A stretch of DNA of 64,000 nucleotides from Vespula vulgaris (GCF_905475345.1 NC_066587.1:10696058-10760057), one strand, 5' to 3'. Positions 1-13,504 are shown, counted from the first letter of the stretch. Numbers and translations: made by a program. Notes: a model not told the origin generated them from the sequence alone.

Positions 1-1686
1 TATATTTGTCTTTTCTTGACAGTGAGAATTTGTTATTTCCAAAAGCAAGTTTGAAAGTAATTTGGACGCACAGTTCCAATTAGATGATAATTTCCAGTTG
101 GATACAGACACTTTATGAACTTGGTGCAATATTTTTATTCTTTTTAAAGGCTTTCTTAGACGGGCTAATAAAGACAAAAGTGTCTGGCTACTAGCTGTAA
201 AGATGACAGTAGTTAATAAATGTAAATATAATACATAACATTATATATACCTTGCGCTGTAATATCTTTCTCTATGTTTATAATCTCCATTCTAAAACTT
301 AAGAGTTTTTCTTTAATCGCAGCATTATATGCTTCGTATATAAATGGTGGTTTTTTATACCCTAGGTAACTTGTATCTGTGCTCAATAACTCTTTGTCAA
401 ATTGTTCTATATCGTGTATCATAGACAAATATTCACAAAATGGAGATAGCATATTTTGAAAAGCAATCTGTAAGAATAATTTATAAAAATAATTGTATTT
501 ATATCGTCATCTAATTTTTCAAACACTTACAGTAGTTAAACTTGGTATAGATACATTAGGACGAATGTGAAATAAAAATTCACTTTCTTGCTTAAATACT
601 GTCATCTGTGTCTGAACATGGAACATCCATAATATTTCCTTACATACTTGGTACTCATTAAGCAGAATAATATCAGATAAATCCTTATGAACTGTTTCAT
701 GCCTGTTTAATACATTAGATTACTTGGAAATATTGCGCTACGTAACATGCTAAGGTCTGCAAAGAAATTACCAAATTTGACAGAAATGTGCATCGGGATA
801 TTTGCTGCAAACAGGATATTTATAAATCACCGATTCGTTCCACCATGTATTTTGAACGTTTGACATCAACCATTTTCTTGATTCAACCTCTTCTATTAAT
901 GACTGCATTACTATATCAGAGCTATATTTAACATCGCCTATTGATTCTGCAGACAATATACCATCTACAGTTGTCAAAGTTGTTTCAACAGGAACACAAG
1001 AAAGGTTTGGTACTTCTTCTGCATCATCTGACCACTCCTATATACAGATAAATCTATGAATCAAGATATGCAATAAACAAATGTCTACTATATTAAATGC
1101 TTACATCACTACTTTCGTCATTCTTGAAATCACAAAAGAAATCTTCTTCTCCTTCTTTCAAATAATTTGCCCAATCAATCTCTTGAATAGCATCTTTTTC
1201 GTTTGCAATAGTGACATTAGAATTAAATTCTCCTTGAAAGGATTTTAAATTGTTCAAATCTGTTTTATCGATATCAGACGACAAATCTAACAATAAAGCC
1301 AACAAAGACCATTGTAAATCATACTGCGGATGATGGTCGAAATCAAAACTAGTTAAAAAGAAATCAACGAGTTCTTGAAACTTTTTGGCCTCTTTAAATT
1401 TCCCATATATAGATAATTTGGTAATAATATTGTTGATAGATTGTTTCGTTGCATGACTGTTGACCGAAAGATATTGATGATGTTTGATATTGGATACAGC
1501 AAAACGTTCGCAAATTTGAAATCCTTCTTCATCTTCCTATTATTAGAAAAGAATTAAAGAAATTCGTACTGACGTGCAACAATTTTGAAGTTATTCAAAT
1601 ACAGTATAACCTACCTCGAAATCAGTTATCACCGTGATCAAAAGTTTTATATCACTTTGTATATCCTTCAAGATTTTTGTTCCCAT
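1..1686 (-). CDS. TUBGCP5: Gamma-tubulin complex component 5 (GCP5), N-terminal half, partial at window edge
   Basis: GCP5 is a subunit of the gamma-tubulin ring complex that nucleates microtubules at centrosomes and within spindles. Six coding exons can be joined on the minus strand: 1686-1615, 1536-1105, 1037-772, 702-531, 467-251 and 194-1. Every junction is GT-AG and keeps the frame, giving 451 codons with no stop before the window ends. The start is the ATG at 1686, which opens MGTKILKDIQ. Family-like blocks include EEGFQICERFAVSNIKHH (compare EGEKNFQLALRFAWSNFRFH in human GCP5), HPQYDLQWSLLALLLDLS, IDWANYLKEGEEDF and NEYQVCKEILWMF. These belong to the GCP5-specific N-terminal region and the first grip domain; the C-terminal grip domain lies outside the window. 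Identification rests on remembered family sequence, and GCP6 is less likely because of the WxxYLxEGE block. Confidence 0.92.
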
Positions 1687-2909
1687 TATTTACGACTGTC
1701 GCATTTAAATCGATTAATTATTCCTTCATTAAAGAGAAATAAACAGAGCATTGCAGGTAAACAAGCCTTTTACGGTCACAAATCTTATAATCTGCTATGT
1801 AAAGGGGCGCTGACGTCGTCATTCAGACATTTTGGCGGTAAATATTTTTTGTACCACGCATAAAAGTAATAAAGTCAGATGTTTACTTTTCTAATCTAAC
1901 TTGATTCTAGTTTAACTGTTCGTGTGTATTAGTATATTAGCTTCGACCGTGTCCTTTTTAGTAATGCTCTTTTTTTAAACAAATAATAATATATTAATTT
2001 ATACATGAATGAATATACCTAATTAAAGTTATACGTATGAAGTAAAGAAAGGAGAATAAATTGATAAAAATACAAACTCATGGAATATAATGCGAATATA
2101 ATTTATTATTTATCTATCAGGTATAAATAAATTATACTAACATGAAGTTTTATTAATTCAATGATGATTTATGATTTCTAACAGTGAAAATGTTAATATA
2201 CGTTAGATTTATGTATTTAAGAATATTTATTATTAACTCTAAATGTAAGACTATCACGGATCTTTCAGAGACAATGGTAGATATATTGCAATTATGGTAT
2301 ACAATGTAATTTAGCTTTAATGCAGCTAAGAAATTCTACGTAACATAGAACATAATACTTTAAAAATAAGATAGTTATCTTGGACATATATATATATATA
2401 TATATATAAAAATCATGCAATACAAAATACTATCAAGATTCTAAGATTACACTGTATACTTGACGCAAATTGTATAATATTTTCAGACTTAAATTTTGCG
2501 TATTTGCTGTTTCTTATTTAATGAAGATAATTCTTACACATACATATATGCATACATGTATATATATGCGTATTATTTCTACACAAACGCGCGTACGCGC
2601 ACACACACCAAAAGAGCATAGAAAATAAAGAAAGTAATATGAAATAAAAATGCAATACCATCATCCATGAAAAAAAAAATACACAAACGCACACGCACGA
2701 CATCGAAAAAGAAAAAAAGAAAAAAAAAAGAAAACAAAAATGGAAAAACATAAATTTTATCTAAATATTTCAGGATATAACTATTTTAAAGGCTATCTTT
2801 GTACGTTAAGGTGATCTTTATAAGAAAGATAATAAATAAGAATAACAGAGAAGAATTTCGAAAAAAATCATTTAAAGTAGATACGCGAGAAAAGAAAGTT
2901 TTGCACTTT
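1687..2909. other. Intergenic: GCP5 promoter/5' UTR and IP3K 3' UTR
   Basis: No coding exon is seen. The GCP5 end (1690-1900) is less AT-rich and has a CRE-like tgacgtcgtca near 1811. The part beyond 1900 is AT-rich, with a short (TA)n at about 2388-2408, and is probably the 3' UTR of the kinase gene transcribed from the right. Confidence 0.5.
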
Positions 2910-5900
2910 TTAATTAATCATTCGCAAAGAGATATCTACTTCTTCTATCGTAGAAATAAGATTATCAAGGCCAAATAGGAAGCCTTCTTCGTGATTGCCC
3001 TGCTCCCATGGATGTCTATGTGTCACTTTAAGGCCATCTGGTAGTTCACGAGTTTTTGCAAAATCTATTAACCAAACTCCAACTTTTTCGTTGTCATAAA
3101 TCATAAAGATACTGCTACCAATGATCTAAAAGGTAAATAATGTTAATTTACATATTGATTATAATTCAACGTATACGTGATCAAATACATACTTCATGAG
3201 TCTGAAAATATTTGGATTTTTCGATTTTCGTTCTTAAATTCTTAAGACGTATCAAAAGATTTCGACGAGTTTCCTCTTTCTGTCCAAGAAACGTTTTCAT
3301 GGTACCTAGCACCTCTTTATGCGATTTAACTTTTTTTAAATCCGTGATGGGCGGTGCACCAGGTAATTTCATAGCTTCAATTCTGAATCCATGACTACAT
3401 GTCGAACTTTGTTGTTCACGAAATTGCATATATCGTAATTTGGTTACAGCACGTTGTTCGTGTTCCTGTTTTGTAGGTGCATTCGGATCAACGGCAATCA
3501 TCTTTTGGTATAGATCCGGTCTCGCCATGGTCTTTGATACTTCTGATTCTAAGAACGTTCGCGTACCCATTTTAATGTCCATCACGTGAGGATCGTTAAA
3601 ACCAAATAGTAAATCCTGTAACTCGATAAACGTGTCTCCTTTGTATTCGACCTCCCTGTAATACCTAAATAATGCAATAATACTGATTATTGACTTTTTT
3701 CAGAAACTATATATGAATTGTCATTATATAAAATAACAATGGTAATTTAATTAACAAACTTCGGACATCACAATGATTTTTCTTTAATTCTAAGCAACAT
3801 AAACCTACATATTGCCATTATTCTTTTTATTCGCATTCAACAGTCAAGGCAAAAACTGATCACTGGCTTCTATTTATCGGCCGTTATATTAATTATTTAT
3901 TTTTATATGTATAGTTATATATATACATACATACATATGTATATACGTACGTACATACCTAGGAATGCAATCTCGGAATGCATCGTCTTTACTTAAAGCT
4001 TCGTATACAATGCGTTCGGTGTTTTCAGTTCCTCCACTTTTTCTCTTCCATACGGTACCAGGTCCAGCAGGTGCAAAACCATCAGGGTGTCCAGATAATT
4101 GGAACCAAGATTTCAATCTATTCTTTAGCAATACGTCACTAGCTGGTGCAGTAAGATCCAAAGCATTCTGAAACGTAGACAAAATCATTTTAATTGGTAA
4201 GAATTCATAAATCAATGAATTTACTTCTTGTTTATTTTCATCGTCCGGTTAGATACTTACCAATGCAAGGAACTTCAAAGATAAATCCTCATCAGGCATA
4301 GTGGTGTCCGAAAGAACAAGCGGGAATTGTTCCATCTTTTTGATGGTAGCCGCATCATTTGGCAATTTGACAATCGAATTGACGCTCCTTGGTCCAGCGC
4401 TGTTGGACCGATTGGTACCAACGGAAGTACTTCTCCTCCATTGCCGAAAGGCACTGTAATTGCTGTTACTCGAAGACGCATCCTTTTGCCGTCGTGTATC
4501 TTTATGTGTCGTAGAATCATGATTTATTCGGCTTTGCTCCTTGTTGGAAGACTGTAACAAGAAAAACCTACTAAGAATTTAATTCAGTCGAAATCATATG
4601 TTTGCGTGTGTACGATCTTTCATAATACAGATTTGAACTCTTTTGACATATTAAATGTTTGGAAATTATTTCTTCGTTTTTGTTCACTTTTCTAAGGAAT
4701 ACAATGTTAATCCTGTATAACGTCATGCGACTTTGAAATCACATACTCAACAATTGCATTTTCTACAACCTTTTTTTATTTTTTCTTCACAAAGTTATCA
4801 CAATTGGTTCATATTCCGAAAGTTAATATTTGTTAAATATAAATCATACTAGTATGGTATAATAATAAATATAATAAATAATAAAATTGTATTAATATAG
4901 TGTAATATATCGTGTAATAAATAATATAATATAGTGTAATAAAAAATTATATATGATTAATTTCATATTACTTAATTTTTTAATTTTACAAACAAAAATG
5001 AACAAATTTTGTTAATCCTCATGACGTCATGTAATTTTGAAATTATATATTCACATATCTACATTTTCTAAATGTTTTTGCTAATTTTTCTTCACGAAAG
5101 TATCGCGTTAATACATGTATATATATGTTAAATGTATGATATAATCATACTAATATAAACGTTATATTATATAAATTTTACATTACATGTAATTTTTTGT
5201 TAGATATAAACAAAAAGAGATTGGATCTTATTTAAACATGGAAGCTTAAGAAAATTACATAAACGAACTAAAATAAAACTGGTCGTTGAAAATCAACAAA
5301 AAATAAATGAATATTTCATCTCTCTTAATTTATTGAAATAACGTAGACAAATAAGTTCGACGTTCTTTTAGCATAATTTTTCTGTTTATTTACAGAAACA
5401 TGAAAAAAATGTTAATTTTTTAAATAATCCCCGTTATTTCCACATACTTTTCATATATTTCGGACAGCTAATTAATCCTGTTACAGTAGAAAAATGGTTT
5501 TGATTCAATAAAATCAATGATGCTTTATTCGACGACATCAAAAAATTTGAAATAGGAATCTGTCAAGTGATGTTGCAATAATCAAAAAAAGTAATAATTC
5601 GATAAGGAAAAATCTGGGAAATAATCTACACGAAGAAGAATTTTCCAGATTAGAAAAGAAATGATTTCCAGGATTCTTTCATCGTATGTAGCTATGCTTG
5701 TCGTGCAGCGGAATCACTTGGCTGATTTCATTGCCGGTAAAAGGTCTTTTGCGTCACTCAAATTAATGACTTATTATTAGTAACCCTTAGAATAATCGTT
5801 TCACCGGATTTGAACAACTCGTAATAAAGAACATGTTTGAAATCTCATAAAATTTCTCGTCCTCCATTTTTTACGACATCATACTGCGTTATGCATCAGT

Positions 5901-8349
5901 AAGATCAAAATTATAACTTGGAAAGTTTTTAAACCACTGTTTGCACGTTTTATGGATCGCAACGCCTTCACTTAAAGCGGAACAAATCATTTCGGCGAAC
6001 TCAATGGAATATTTCTTTAAGTGAAACGCAAAAAAAGTATAGAGTCTAATATACTCCTTTCGAAAAATGTAACAAACTATTGTTTTTCGAAGTTATTTCC
6101 CGAAGAAAGTAAAGTTATATAGTGCATTTAAAGGGATAAAATTGATACTTTAACATTCCAAAACGATAGGAAAATATGTTAATTTAAAACAGAATTATAA
6201 TTGATTGAATCTAAAGGCACCGAACTTATTTATATATCTAATACTAAAAGTAGGATTACATACGATCACTATCGGGATCGGTAATCGATGTAGAACTTAC
6301 CGTATTATAAAGAGAGAAAAGAAAAGGAGAGAAAATGTTACATCAAGAATTAATACTTCCAATAGAAATAAACGGTGAATACAAACAATGTATTTGCGTT
6401 ATCTTCCTCCATCAAGAATTTACTGCATAACAGTAAGAATAAACGTGTAGCATGCGGGAGCGCGGAGACACTTGACAAAGACGTCAGAGTATGTGTAACG
6501 AAAGAAATAAGGCATAATATACGGTGAGTACATTTTCTAGGTAAAAGCGCGCGTGGCACGTTTTTAACGGTAAAGTAATCAATTCTCTCTCCCCCTCTCT
6601 CTATCTTTCACAATCAACGTGACCTGTGTATAGTCTCTAATGGCGATTTAATGATCTCGTTTACTGACACGCGTAGCGTCATAGAAAAACAACGCAATTT
6701 ATGATTCTCAAGATGTATATGAGCCGGTAATTATAAAAGTGGTTTAAGTCGTATATTTTTCGTTTTGAAATATTTTGAGATTCGGGTTTGAATTATTCGC
6801 AAATTATTTTTCTATATATATAATGAAGAAACGCTACAAGATAAGATGTATAAATTTAAAATATATTTTTTATTAAAGAATGTAATCTCCAATGATAAAA
6901 TAAATCAACAAGATACGTTTCTTTTTATCAGATTACTTCATTTAGAAGACAGAATTTAACATCTATGATATCATCAACTTCTAGTAAAATATCCAATCGA
7001 TCGGTTTTACACGAAATGATTTGTAATCACGTTGAATAATGGTGAACACCTAATGGTCGACACCACAGGCAGATTGAAACTACGCACCTTGATTTACATG
7101 AAAAAAATAAGAGAGGAAAAAAGATCGATGTAATTTCAGCACTTTGAAGAGTGAATGCATACATCGATAGATATATAGATAAATACACACATATATGTAA
7201 GTATATTAAAGTGGAAGAAAAGTGTGTATATTCTACTTTATTTAGTCGAATATTTTCGTTCGATGTTACGAAGTTAAAATCGTTGACGAAAACGACAAAC
7301 GAAGATGACAAATACGCATCCGAGAATTGCGGCGCCATCAATTTTTATAGCTTTGTTGTTATTTCACGATGTAGATATGTTGTATACAGTACTCGTTTGT
7401 TCTCCACCTTAAATAGTAAGGATACACCATGTGGTAAGAAAGAGTATTGATATTCGTACATATATGGCATTCGTTATTATCGACATTCGTTATTATGGTC
7501 GCCACGTTTTCATAGTTAAAATAGCATCTCAAATGAAGAAGAGACGAAGCGAAGACCAGGTGTCCATGTATCACGGAATTCAATGAATTGCGACGCGTCA
7601 CTCATTCTAATTCTATTTTGCAAGGTAAAGGAACCTAGAGGGCATGAGGAAATTGAATTAGCGAATTACGTTTGACCAACAGATACGACGGTCTTCTCCT
7701 TCAATAGAATAACGTAAGATAGCATCGAGGTCAAAAAGCGATCGCAAATTCTTCAGCCATTACCATGTACGTAAGGTGTTTGCGAAATCGAATATTCGAA
7801 TAAGGTGTTTCTCTCTCTCAAAACTCTTCAGAAAGAGGATCATATTTCTGCACTCAAGTTAAAAAATAAGAAAAAAAAAAAAGAATAAACGAAACGATCT
7901 CTTCGTTTTCGTCCTTGCATACACATGTAGTTGATAATGATCTCTTAGCTGCGATCTCGTTTACGTCAACCGTCAGATAAATTCAAAGTTCGCGCCCTTA
8001 TTTGCATAGACTCGTATTATATACAAGAGATCATTGCTTTTTTGCTCTCTCTCTCTCTCTCTCTCTCTCCCTCTCTCGATGATCTTTCACGTCAACATTT
8101 CACGATGGAATTCCCATCCACGACGCTTTATTGTAACGACACAACGATGACAACGACCTAGCCTTGCACACGTGTATCGATTTGCGTGCCAAACGATCGA
8201 ATAAAAAAGCTAAACGACCGCGATGCATTATTATCAATGGTAAAAAACGTCAGCGAACCGGATACGTGTTTTCATACCGTCCAATGACACTTTGCATTCT
8301 ATTATATTCATTCGATGGATTTATCTTCATCAATTTATTCTCATTCGAG

Positions 8350-8384
<35 letters not shown>

Positions 8385-8700
8385 CGATGTAATTCTCAAA
8401 TAATTATTACATAAACTTTAATAAAAATTTGTATCTACCGACGAAGTTATTATCACTTTCACTCTTACAAATGTTTAAAAAAATAAAAAAATATTATTAT
8501 GAGTCAGAGATTATACCTTTCTCTTTCTAATCTTTTTCTAATCAAGGTAATCACGATCATAAGAAAATGAACGGAATGACGGTAACGATGACTCCGGGAT
8601 CGAGTAAAGTTTACCGTGACATAAATACTGTAACGATCTCGTTTTGATATTACACAAACCTTCATTGTACTCATATTATCTTGTATACGCGCGCGTGCGC

Positions 8701-8762
<62 letters not shown>

Positions 8763-11068
8763 TATTACTAGATTTTGATTTCATCTAATTGTACCTTGTC
8801 TTCGCGTACATATTGCGATTATGGAAAAAGACATAAAAACAAAGGGGAGAAAAAGGTAAAGAATAAAAGATTAGATGATGTCAACGATAAATCACTATGT
8901 CAATCGGAAAGGACATTAATGCTAACGAGATACATCGTAGGTCAATTACTACATTTTTTACTTATCTTTGGACGTAAAAAAAAAAACAACAAAAAAAAGT
9001 AAATTACTTAATCATCACTTAATAGAGCATTTGAGAAGCCAAACTGATCGATTCCAATTTTAGTAAATTTCTCTATTTGAACATGATGATTAATGCTTCG
9101 AACTTGAGAGGCTTCATTATTATGTGTCGGGACTGTGAAGTTACCGTAAATGGAGAGGGGAATAAAGAAGAAAAGAGAGGGAGAAAGAAAAGGAGGATAT
9201 TGTTTCTTTCGACCTTCAATAGGTTTTAACGATCTTCTCGCATTTCGTCACAGGCACAATAAAAAAATCGTACGATCTTTTTTCTTCAACATTTTTAACT
9301 AGCACAAATTAATGAACTACAATTTTAACCTCGAATTGACCATTAAATTCGATCTGCGAATTCTAAACAAAATGCGACGAATTTTTTTCTTTTTTCTTTC
9401 AATTATACACTCCTCTGTGCGCGCGCGCGTGTGTGTGTTACGATACCTTTTCAAAGATATTTTTTCTTTTAATTTCAGCGATTGAAATTCCGTAATATAC
9501 ATTTATTAAAATAAAAAAATTAAATCTCTCTCTCTCTCTCTCTCTCTTTCTTTCTTGGAAAAGGAATTATAAAAACAAAGAAAAAGAAGGAAATAAAACA
9601 TTCTACTGTGTTCCTTTTTACACATTCATCTTTTTCTTCGTAAACGTTTTCTTCAAACATATTCGTATTCTCGTGATTGATAACATTTAGAGAAAATGAA
9701 TTATTTATAACTTTCCGATGATTTACAGCGCACTCACTCGAGGATAAATACTTTACGAAATAACGAGCTAACCTATATGTATTGAGATGAAAATAGATTG
9801 ACCATTTATTCTTTAGCGTGTTTTCAAGCGATTTCGACACAAATCTATGGAGATGAGTCAAGATATTAAAATTTTGAAAAGAAAGAAAGAGAGGGAGAGA
9901 AAACTACACCGGATAAAAGCAATGACGTAAATGTCGGTCAAGTTTCGTCGAAACCCACATTACAAGCTTGCTCGACCACGAGATTAAATAGTATCACGAA
10001 GCGAGAGAGCAGAGAGCGGTGTAACGAGTATTATACGTGTAACGGGTCAATGATCTTCCGTTGGAAAGCGGGTAGTTTCACGAATCAACGAGGGCATGAA
10101 CTCTTTATGCCGACGTCAGCGTCGACGCTGTACGTTATGCACGATATTCATCTCTTTTATTCATAGATAGGAGATATCATCACACTCCTCTGTTGAATAT
10201 TGCCTATTTAAGGATAATCATTTTACAATGATTCTTTATAGAGCGAATGTTCAAAGTACAAAAAAAATTTTTAAATGTATCTCTTGTAGATCTCATCGAT
10301 AATCATAAATGTATTATTTGTTGCAGTATAAATGATACCTTTTAACGATGTTTCATTATTTATTTGTTTAGGTGTACAATTTTCTTTTATTCGTTTGTTG
10401 TTCCATTCAAAGTTCCATTCTACGACTATAAGATAATAACTGGTTTATATAAAATAACTTATTATATAAAGTGTAAACTGGTTTATAAAGATCCTATGTA
10501 GTAAAAAGATATATATAAAACATTGTAATGTAGTTCAAAGTTCTACATATAAGACAAGCATTTTCCTAAATTTTAAATTTAAAGTATCAGAAGAAACGTC
10601 CTCGTTTTATCATTCTTTTGTCAGAGGCGGAATTGTTATCTTGGAAATGAATACAAAGATATCGTGGAGCTAGAATAAAACGAGGTATTTCTAGTTCGTT
10701 GAAAGCCACACCCACGGTTTTGGTTCAAAGATATGTATCGTGTAGAAGAAAAAGATTTAAATATTGAGAAATTCTCAAGGTATATAATTTACAACTTTAA
10801 ATCATTTTATGGTTGTTTATGTGAGATTGTATTTGACGATAATATACAAATAGTTGGCAACTGGTAGGTTTAGATCAATAAACATAGATGTAGAAGCAAA
10901 GATTAATGGTTCGAGATAACAATCATATTCTCATCAAATAGGTTTGCATACCTTGTTGAAGTGAGCCTGCAGAAGCCGCTCATACTGATCGACAGCACGC
11001 AGACAAAGTCTCGTGGTGAATGTTTCCATTCGCGTTGGTAGGGGCGCGTGGCACACGCTACTTGACAT
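2910..11068 (-). CDS. IP3K: Inositol-1,4,5-trisphosphate 3-kinase (IP3K)
   Basis: This enzyme phosphorylates Ins(1,4,5)P3 to Ins(1,3,4,5)P4, ending the calcium-release signal. Coding exons on the minus strand are 11068-10952, 4551-4261, 4167-3959, 3664-3193 and 3125-2910, giving 434 aa with stop TAA at 2910-2912. The IPK-family signature PxxxDxKxG is present as PHVMDIKMG (about residues 231-239), followed by TRTFLESE. The blocks RAVTKLRYMQFRE, IIGSSIF and the catalytic WLIDFAKT (about 381-388) match animal IP3 3-kinases. The N-terminal third is Ser/Asn/Arg-rich and poorly conserved. The last four exons are secure. The first exon is inferred: exon 4551-4261 is open at its 5' end with no suitable start, and the ATG exon at 11068 ends in AAG|GTATGC in the matching phase. 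It also lies about 150 bp from a DRE box. Other upstream first exons are possible. Confidence 0.9.
4716..5170. repeat. Imperfect direct repeat pair (about 150 bp units) in IP3K intron 1
   Basis: Segment 4716-4860 (from gtcatgcgactttgaaat through cattttctac, tttttcttcac and catacta) recurs, diverged, at 5014-5170. The order of shared blocks is the same and the spacing similar. I do not recognise the family. The start of the second copy lies next to the mariner remnant. Confidence 0.55.
5440..6030 (-). pseudogene. Decayed mariner (Tc1/mariner superfamily) transposase inside IP3K intron 1
   Basis: Minus-strand translation gives scattered mariner blocks in the right order across several stops and shifts. 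Near 5890-6000 are ALSEGVAIHKTCKQWFKNF and YNFDLTDA, which match the DNA-binding region. Near 5797-5833 is YYELFKSGETI, a match to the conserved YYELLKPGET. At about 5440-5650 are DYFPDFSLSNYYFF, LLQHHLTDSYFKFFD and IDFIESKP, which match the C-terminal third. Much of the central region is missing, and no terminal inverted repeats were identified. It is an old, inactive copy with the same orientation as the host gene. Confidence 0.82.
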
Positions 11069-11216
11069 TATTCCTTTTTTTCTACACTCCTCCTATCTCT
11101 CTATTTTTCTTCTTTTTCCTTCCTTTCAAATTATACACGCACTTCCCGTACGCAAGTATAAAGCGTCACTTACAGATATGAACTAGACACGCACACACTT
11201 ACGAATCATCGATATA

Positions 11217-11224
11217 TATCGATA
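11217..11224. promoter_or_regulatory. DRE box (TATCGATA) upstream of IP3K first exon
   Basis: A perfect palindromic TATCGATA lies about 150 bp upstream of the proposed IP3K start codon at 11068, with a second related atcgata just to its left. DREF/BEAF-type factors bind this motif at many insect housekeeping promoters. The role here is inferred from position. Confidence 0.45.
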
Positions 11225-11787
11225 TATATAAAGTTAAAAATCAAGCTAACCTCTCAAATGCTTCTGGACTTTAAAGTAAAGAGTGTTCAGAAGGTTATCA
11301 TTCGTTGTTTTCTCGTATGCGTCGATATAGATGTAGAAAGAAAACACCATAAGAAAAACTTGCGTACGCGCCGTAGAAATGAAAATCAGTCGAAAAAGAG
11401 AAAGCGAGTGTTGCGTCCTTCGACCAATGAGGATGCGAGAATACCGATCGGGGGATGCGATTTGATTGGTCGTATTAAAGATGAATTTGTTTTTTCTTTC
11501 TTCGCCTTGACTTTCTTTACATCTTCTTCAATGAATTTTATTTATATTTTGAAAATTTTTATTTCACATTGACTTTTTATCTATTCTCTATTAGAAGCGA
11601 TCTTTTCTATAACAAGAAAATTCAAGCAACGTGTACAATCGTATATGAGAGAAAAAGATGATGAATCGCTGAAGTGAAACACACCAACACCTCTCTCGAT
11701 GTTTCGCGATATACTGACTCGCCAAGGAAGCACAAGAGTAATTTTATCGGCTCGCTTCTCTTTTGCGACGAAGCGTCGAGTGCCGAC

Positions 11788-11845
11788 GTCGAATAGCGAT
11801 GTCGAATAGCGTCGTCGAATAGCGGCGTCGAATAGCGGCGTCGAG
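11788..11845. repeat. 13-bp minisatellite, four copies (gtcgaatagcgNN)
   Basis: Four back-to-back copies of gtcgaatagcg plus two variable bases (at, tc, gc, gc) are followed by a partial fifth. The array is CpG-rich in an otherwise AT-rich area and lies about 700 bp upstream of the proposed IP3K start codon. Confidence 0.85.
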
Positions 11846-12370
11846 CCGCCGTCAGACTTGCGTAGATACGTTCACACTCTCGCGTTGTGTAGTGCGCGAG
11901 AGTCGATGATTATTCGGGTCACAGCCCCTGCATCTTTTATTTCGAAGAAAGTACATTTATTTCTTGCAACAATTACGTTGCAACTAAAGATATATTTCTA
12001 TTTAATATGCATGAATATATCTATCATGATTTTTAATAAAAAGACTTGAAAACATGATTCGCCTGTCCGTTCTTTAGGAAACTATGTTGATAAGTGTTTA
12101 TTTACATCAATATATCAATAAGGTGAACAATTGGTGGGACATATGTAGCCCGCGCCCCTACTTGCCTGCTCCGATAAGAAAAGACGACCATCTCTATTTG
12201 ACAGCATTGTGCCTTGTGAATCGTTAATTGCATGGTTTTTGTTTTAAAATATGAAGTGATGGCTAATGGGAGAATGGATCGTTTAATGGTGGGGATTGTG
12301 TGGCCTATGGCGAAGAAGTTGTCCACCTCTGATTTAAATTATGTTATCCTTTTAATTTACGCGCCTTTTT

Positions 12371-12388
12371 CGCCATCTTAAAATGGCG
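12371..12388. promoter_or_regulatory. Inverted pair of YY1/Pho-like GCCAT motifs
   Basis: CGCCAT, six bases (CTTAAA), then ATGGCG form a perfect inverted repeat. Both arms match the GCCAT core bound by YY1/Pho and often found near transcription starts. No gene has been tied to it; it could mark a distal IP3K promoter. Confidence 0.3.
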
Positions 12389-13504
12389 GAGATCTTTTTT
12401 GGAACTCTTTCTCTCTAATACATTTGTCATACAATAATATTATACATATAATAATGCATTTAATTATTATTAGCGAAGTTTGATCATTATTGTTTTGTCA
12501 GTCAACTTGGCTTAAAATAATCGCAAGAAACGAATGTAATTTGAAAATTTTCTAACTCCCGATGATAAATTATCTTTGATAGATATTACTAACATCAACC
12601 AATTTGTATCCCAACCAACGTACATCTGGCTCGAACGATTATCATCAACTCGTGTCTGTAGCAAATCTTTCGAAGGAAAAGTTGATATTATGTTCGCAAT
12701 TGGCAAAAGAAAATAACGGGTACGAGGGGATAAAAGAATTCAAATGATTAATTATAACCGATAGAAATGTAAATTTCTTGTGCTTTGTTTTAAATCAAGA
12801 AGATATTAATTATAAATATGGAATTTTACATTTACGTCAATAAGTTCTAAATTAGACATGCATACTGATACCGTTATCGTAACAAATTTAGATTATTGCA
12901 CTATGCCGAGAATCAGTAAAAATGCAATAACCAATCGTTGGATAGTCTCTACTGACTAAACAAGTTGCGAGAACCGATTGATTTTAATTGAATTCGAAAA
13001 GAAAACGCGCTTGATTTTTTTTATTTTACATCAGTTGACATTAGAACGTTCATATCGTTCGTTATGATCAAAACAGAGTAAAAAAGCGAATTTCTTGATT
13101 TTCATTTATGAATGTATATATGTACAGCCGTAAGTATATGTATATTACTGAAATAGTCGTTTATTTTTATACGTTCATTAATCGTAGGTACTAAACTCTT
13201 TCTTTCTAATTTAAGATCAATAATTTTTGAGCAGTGAGGCATATTACTCCTCTCTGCAGGGGCGTTTATAAAACTTAAACATTATTACACAAAACAGAAT
13301 TAAGACATTATCCGTACCTCTATATTTATTCTTATCAAATACATTTGCATACCTTAATTTTGTTCCAAAAAAGTATACCATCTTATAATAAAAAAATGTT
13401 TGTGTGAAAAGCAGCGTTTTAGATAAACATATACCGTCTCGCTATTCATGAAACGAGAATTTCTGATAAGTATTATACCACATTGGACATTTCTCTTCCC
13501 ATTT

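Larger units (their letters stand above)
4552..10951 (-). other. Long first intron of IP3K (6.4 kb)
   Basis: Apart from the repeat pair and mariner remnant, this stretch holds microsatellites: (CT)n at 8045-8070, (ATA)n at about 8350-8384, (GA)n at 8703-8758, and (TC)n at 9525-9546. A CpG-richer patch lies at 10000-10140. No exon with a credible protein was found. Alternative first exons of IP3K could still be hidden here. Confidence 0.45.
11069..13500. other. Intergenic, upstream of IP3K
   Basis: No supported gene. It contains the DRE box, the 13-bp minisatellite, a CpG-rich patch at 11680-11910, and an inverted pair of CGCCAT motifs at 12371-12388. The remaining open frames are short, lack family resemblance and have no coherent splice context. 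Confidence 0.45.

Noticed and set aside
1585..1863. Plus-strand 92-aa frame
   Set aside because: Antisense shadow of the GCP5 first exon and its flank.
12102..12326. Minus-strand 74-aa frame
   Set aside because: No family resemblance and no splice partners; kept only as intergenic.
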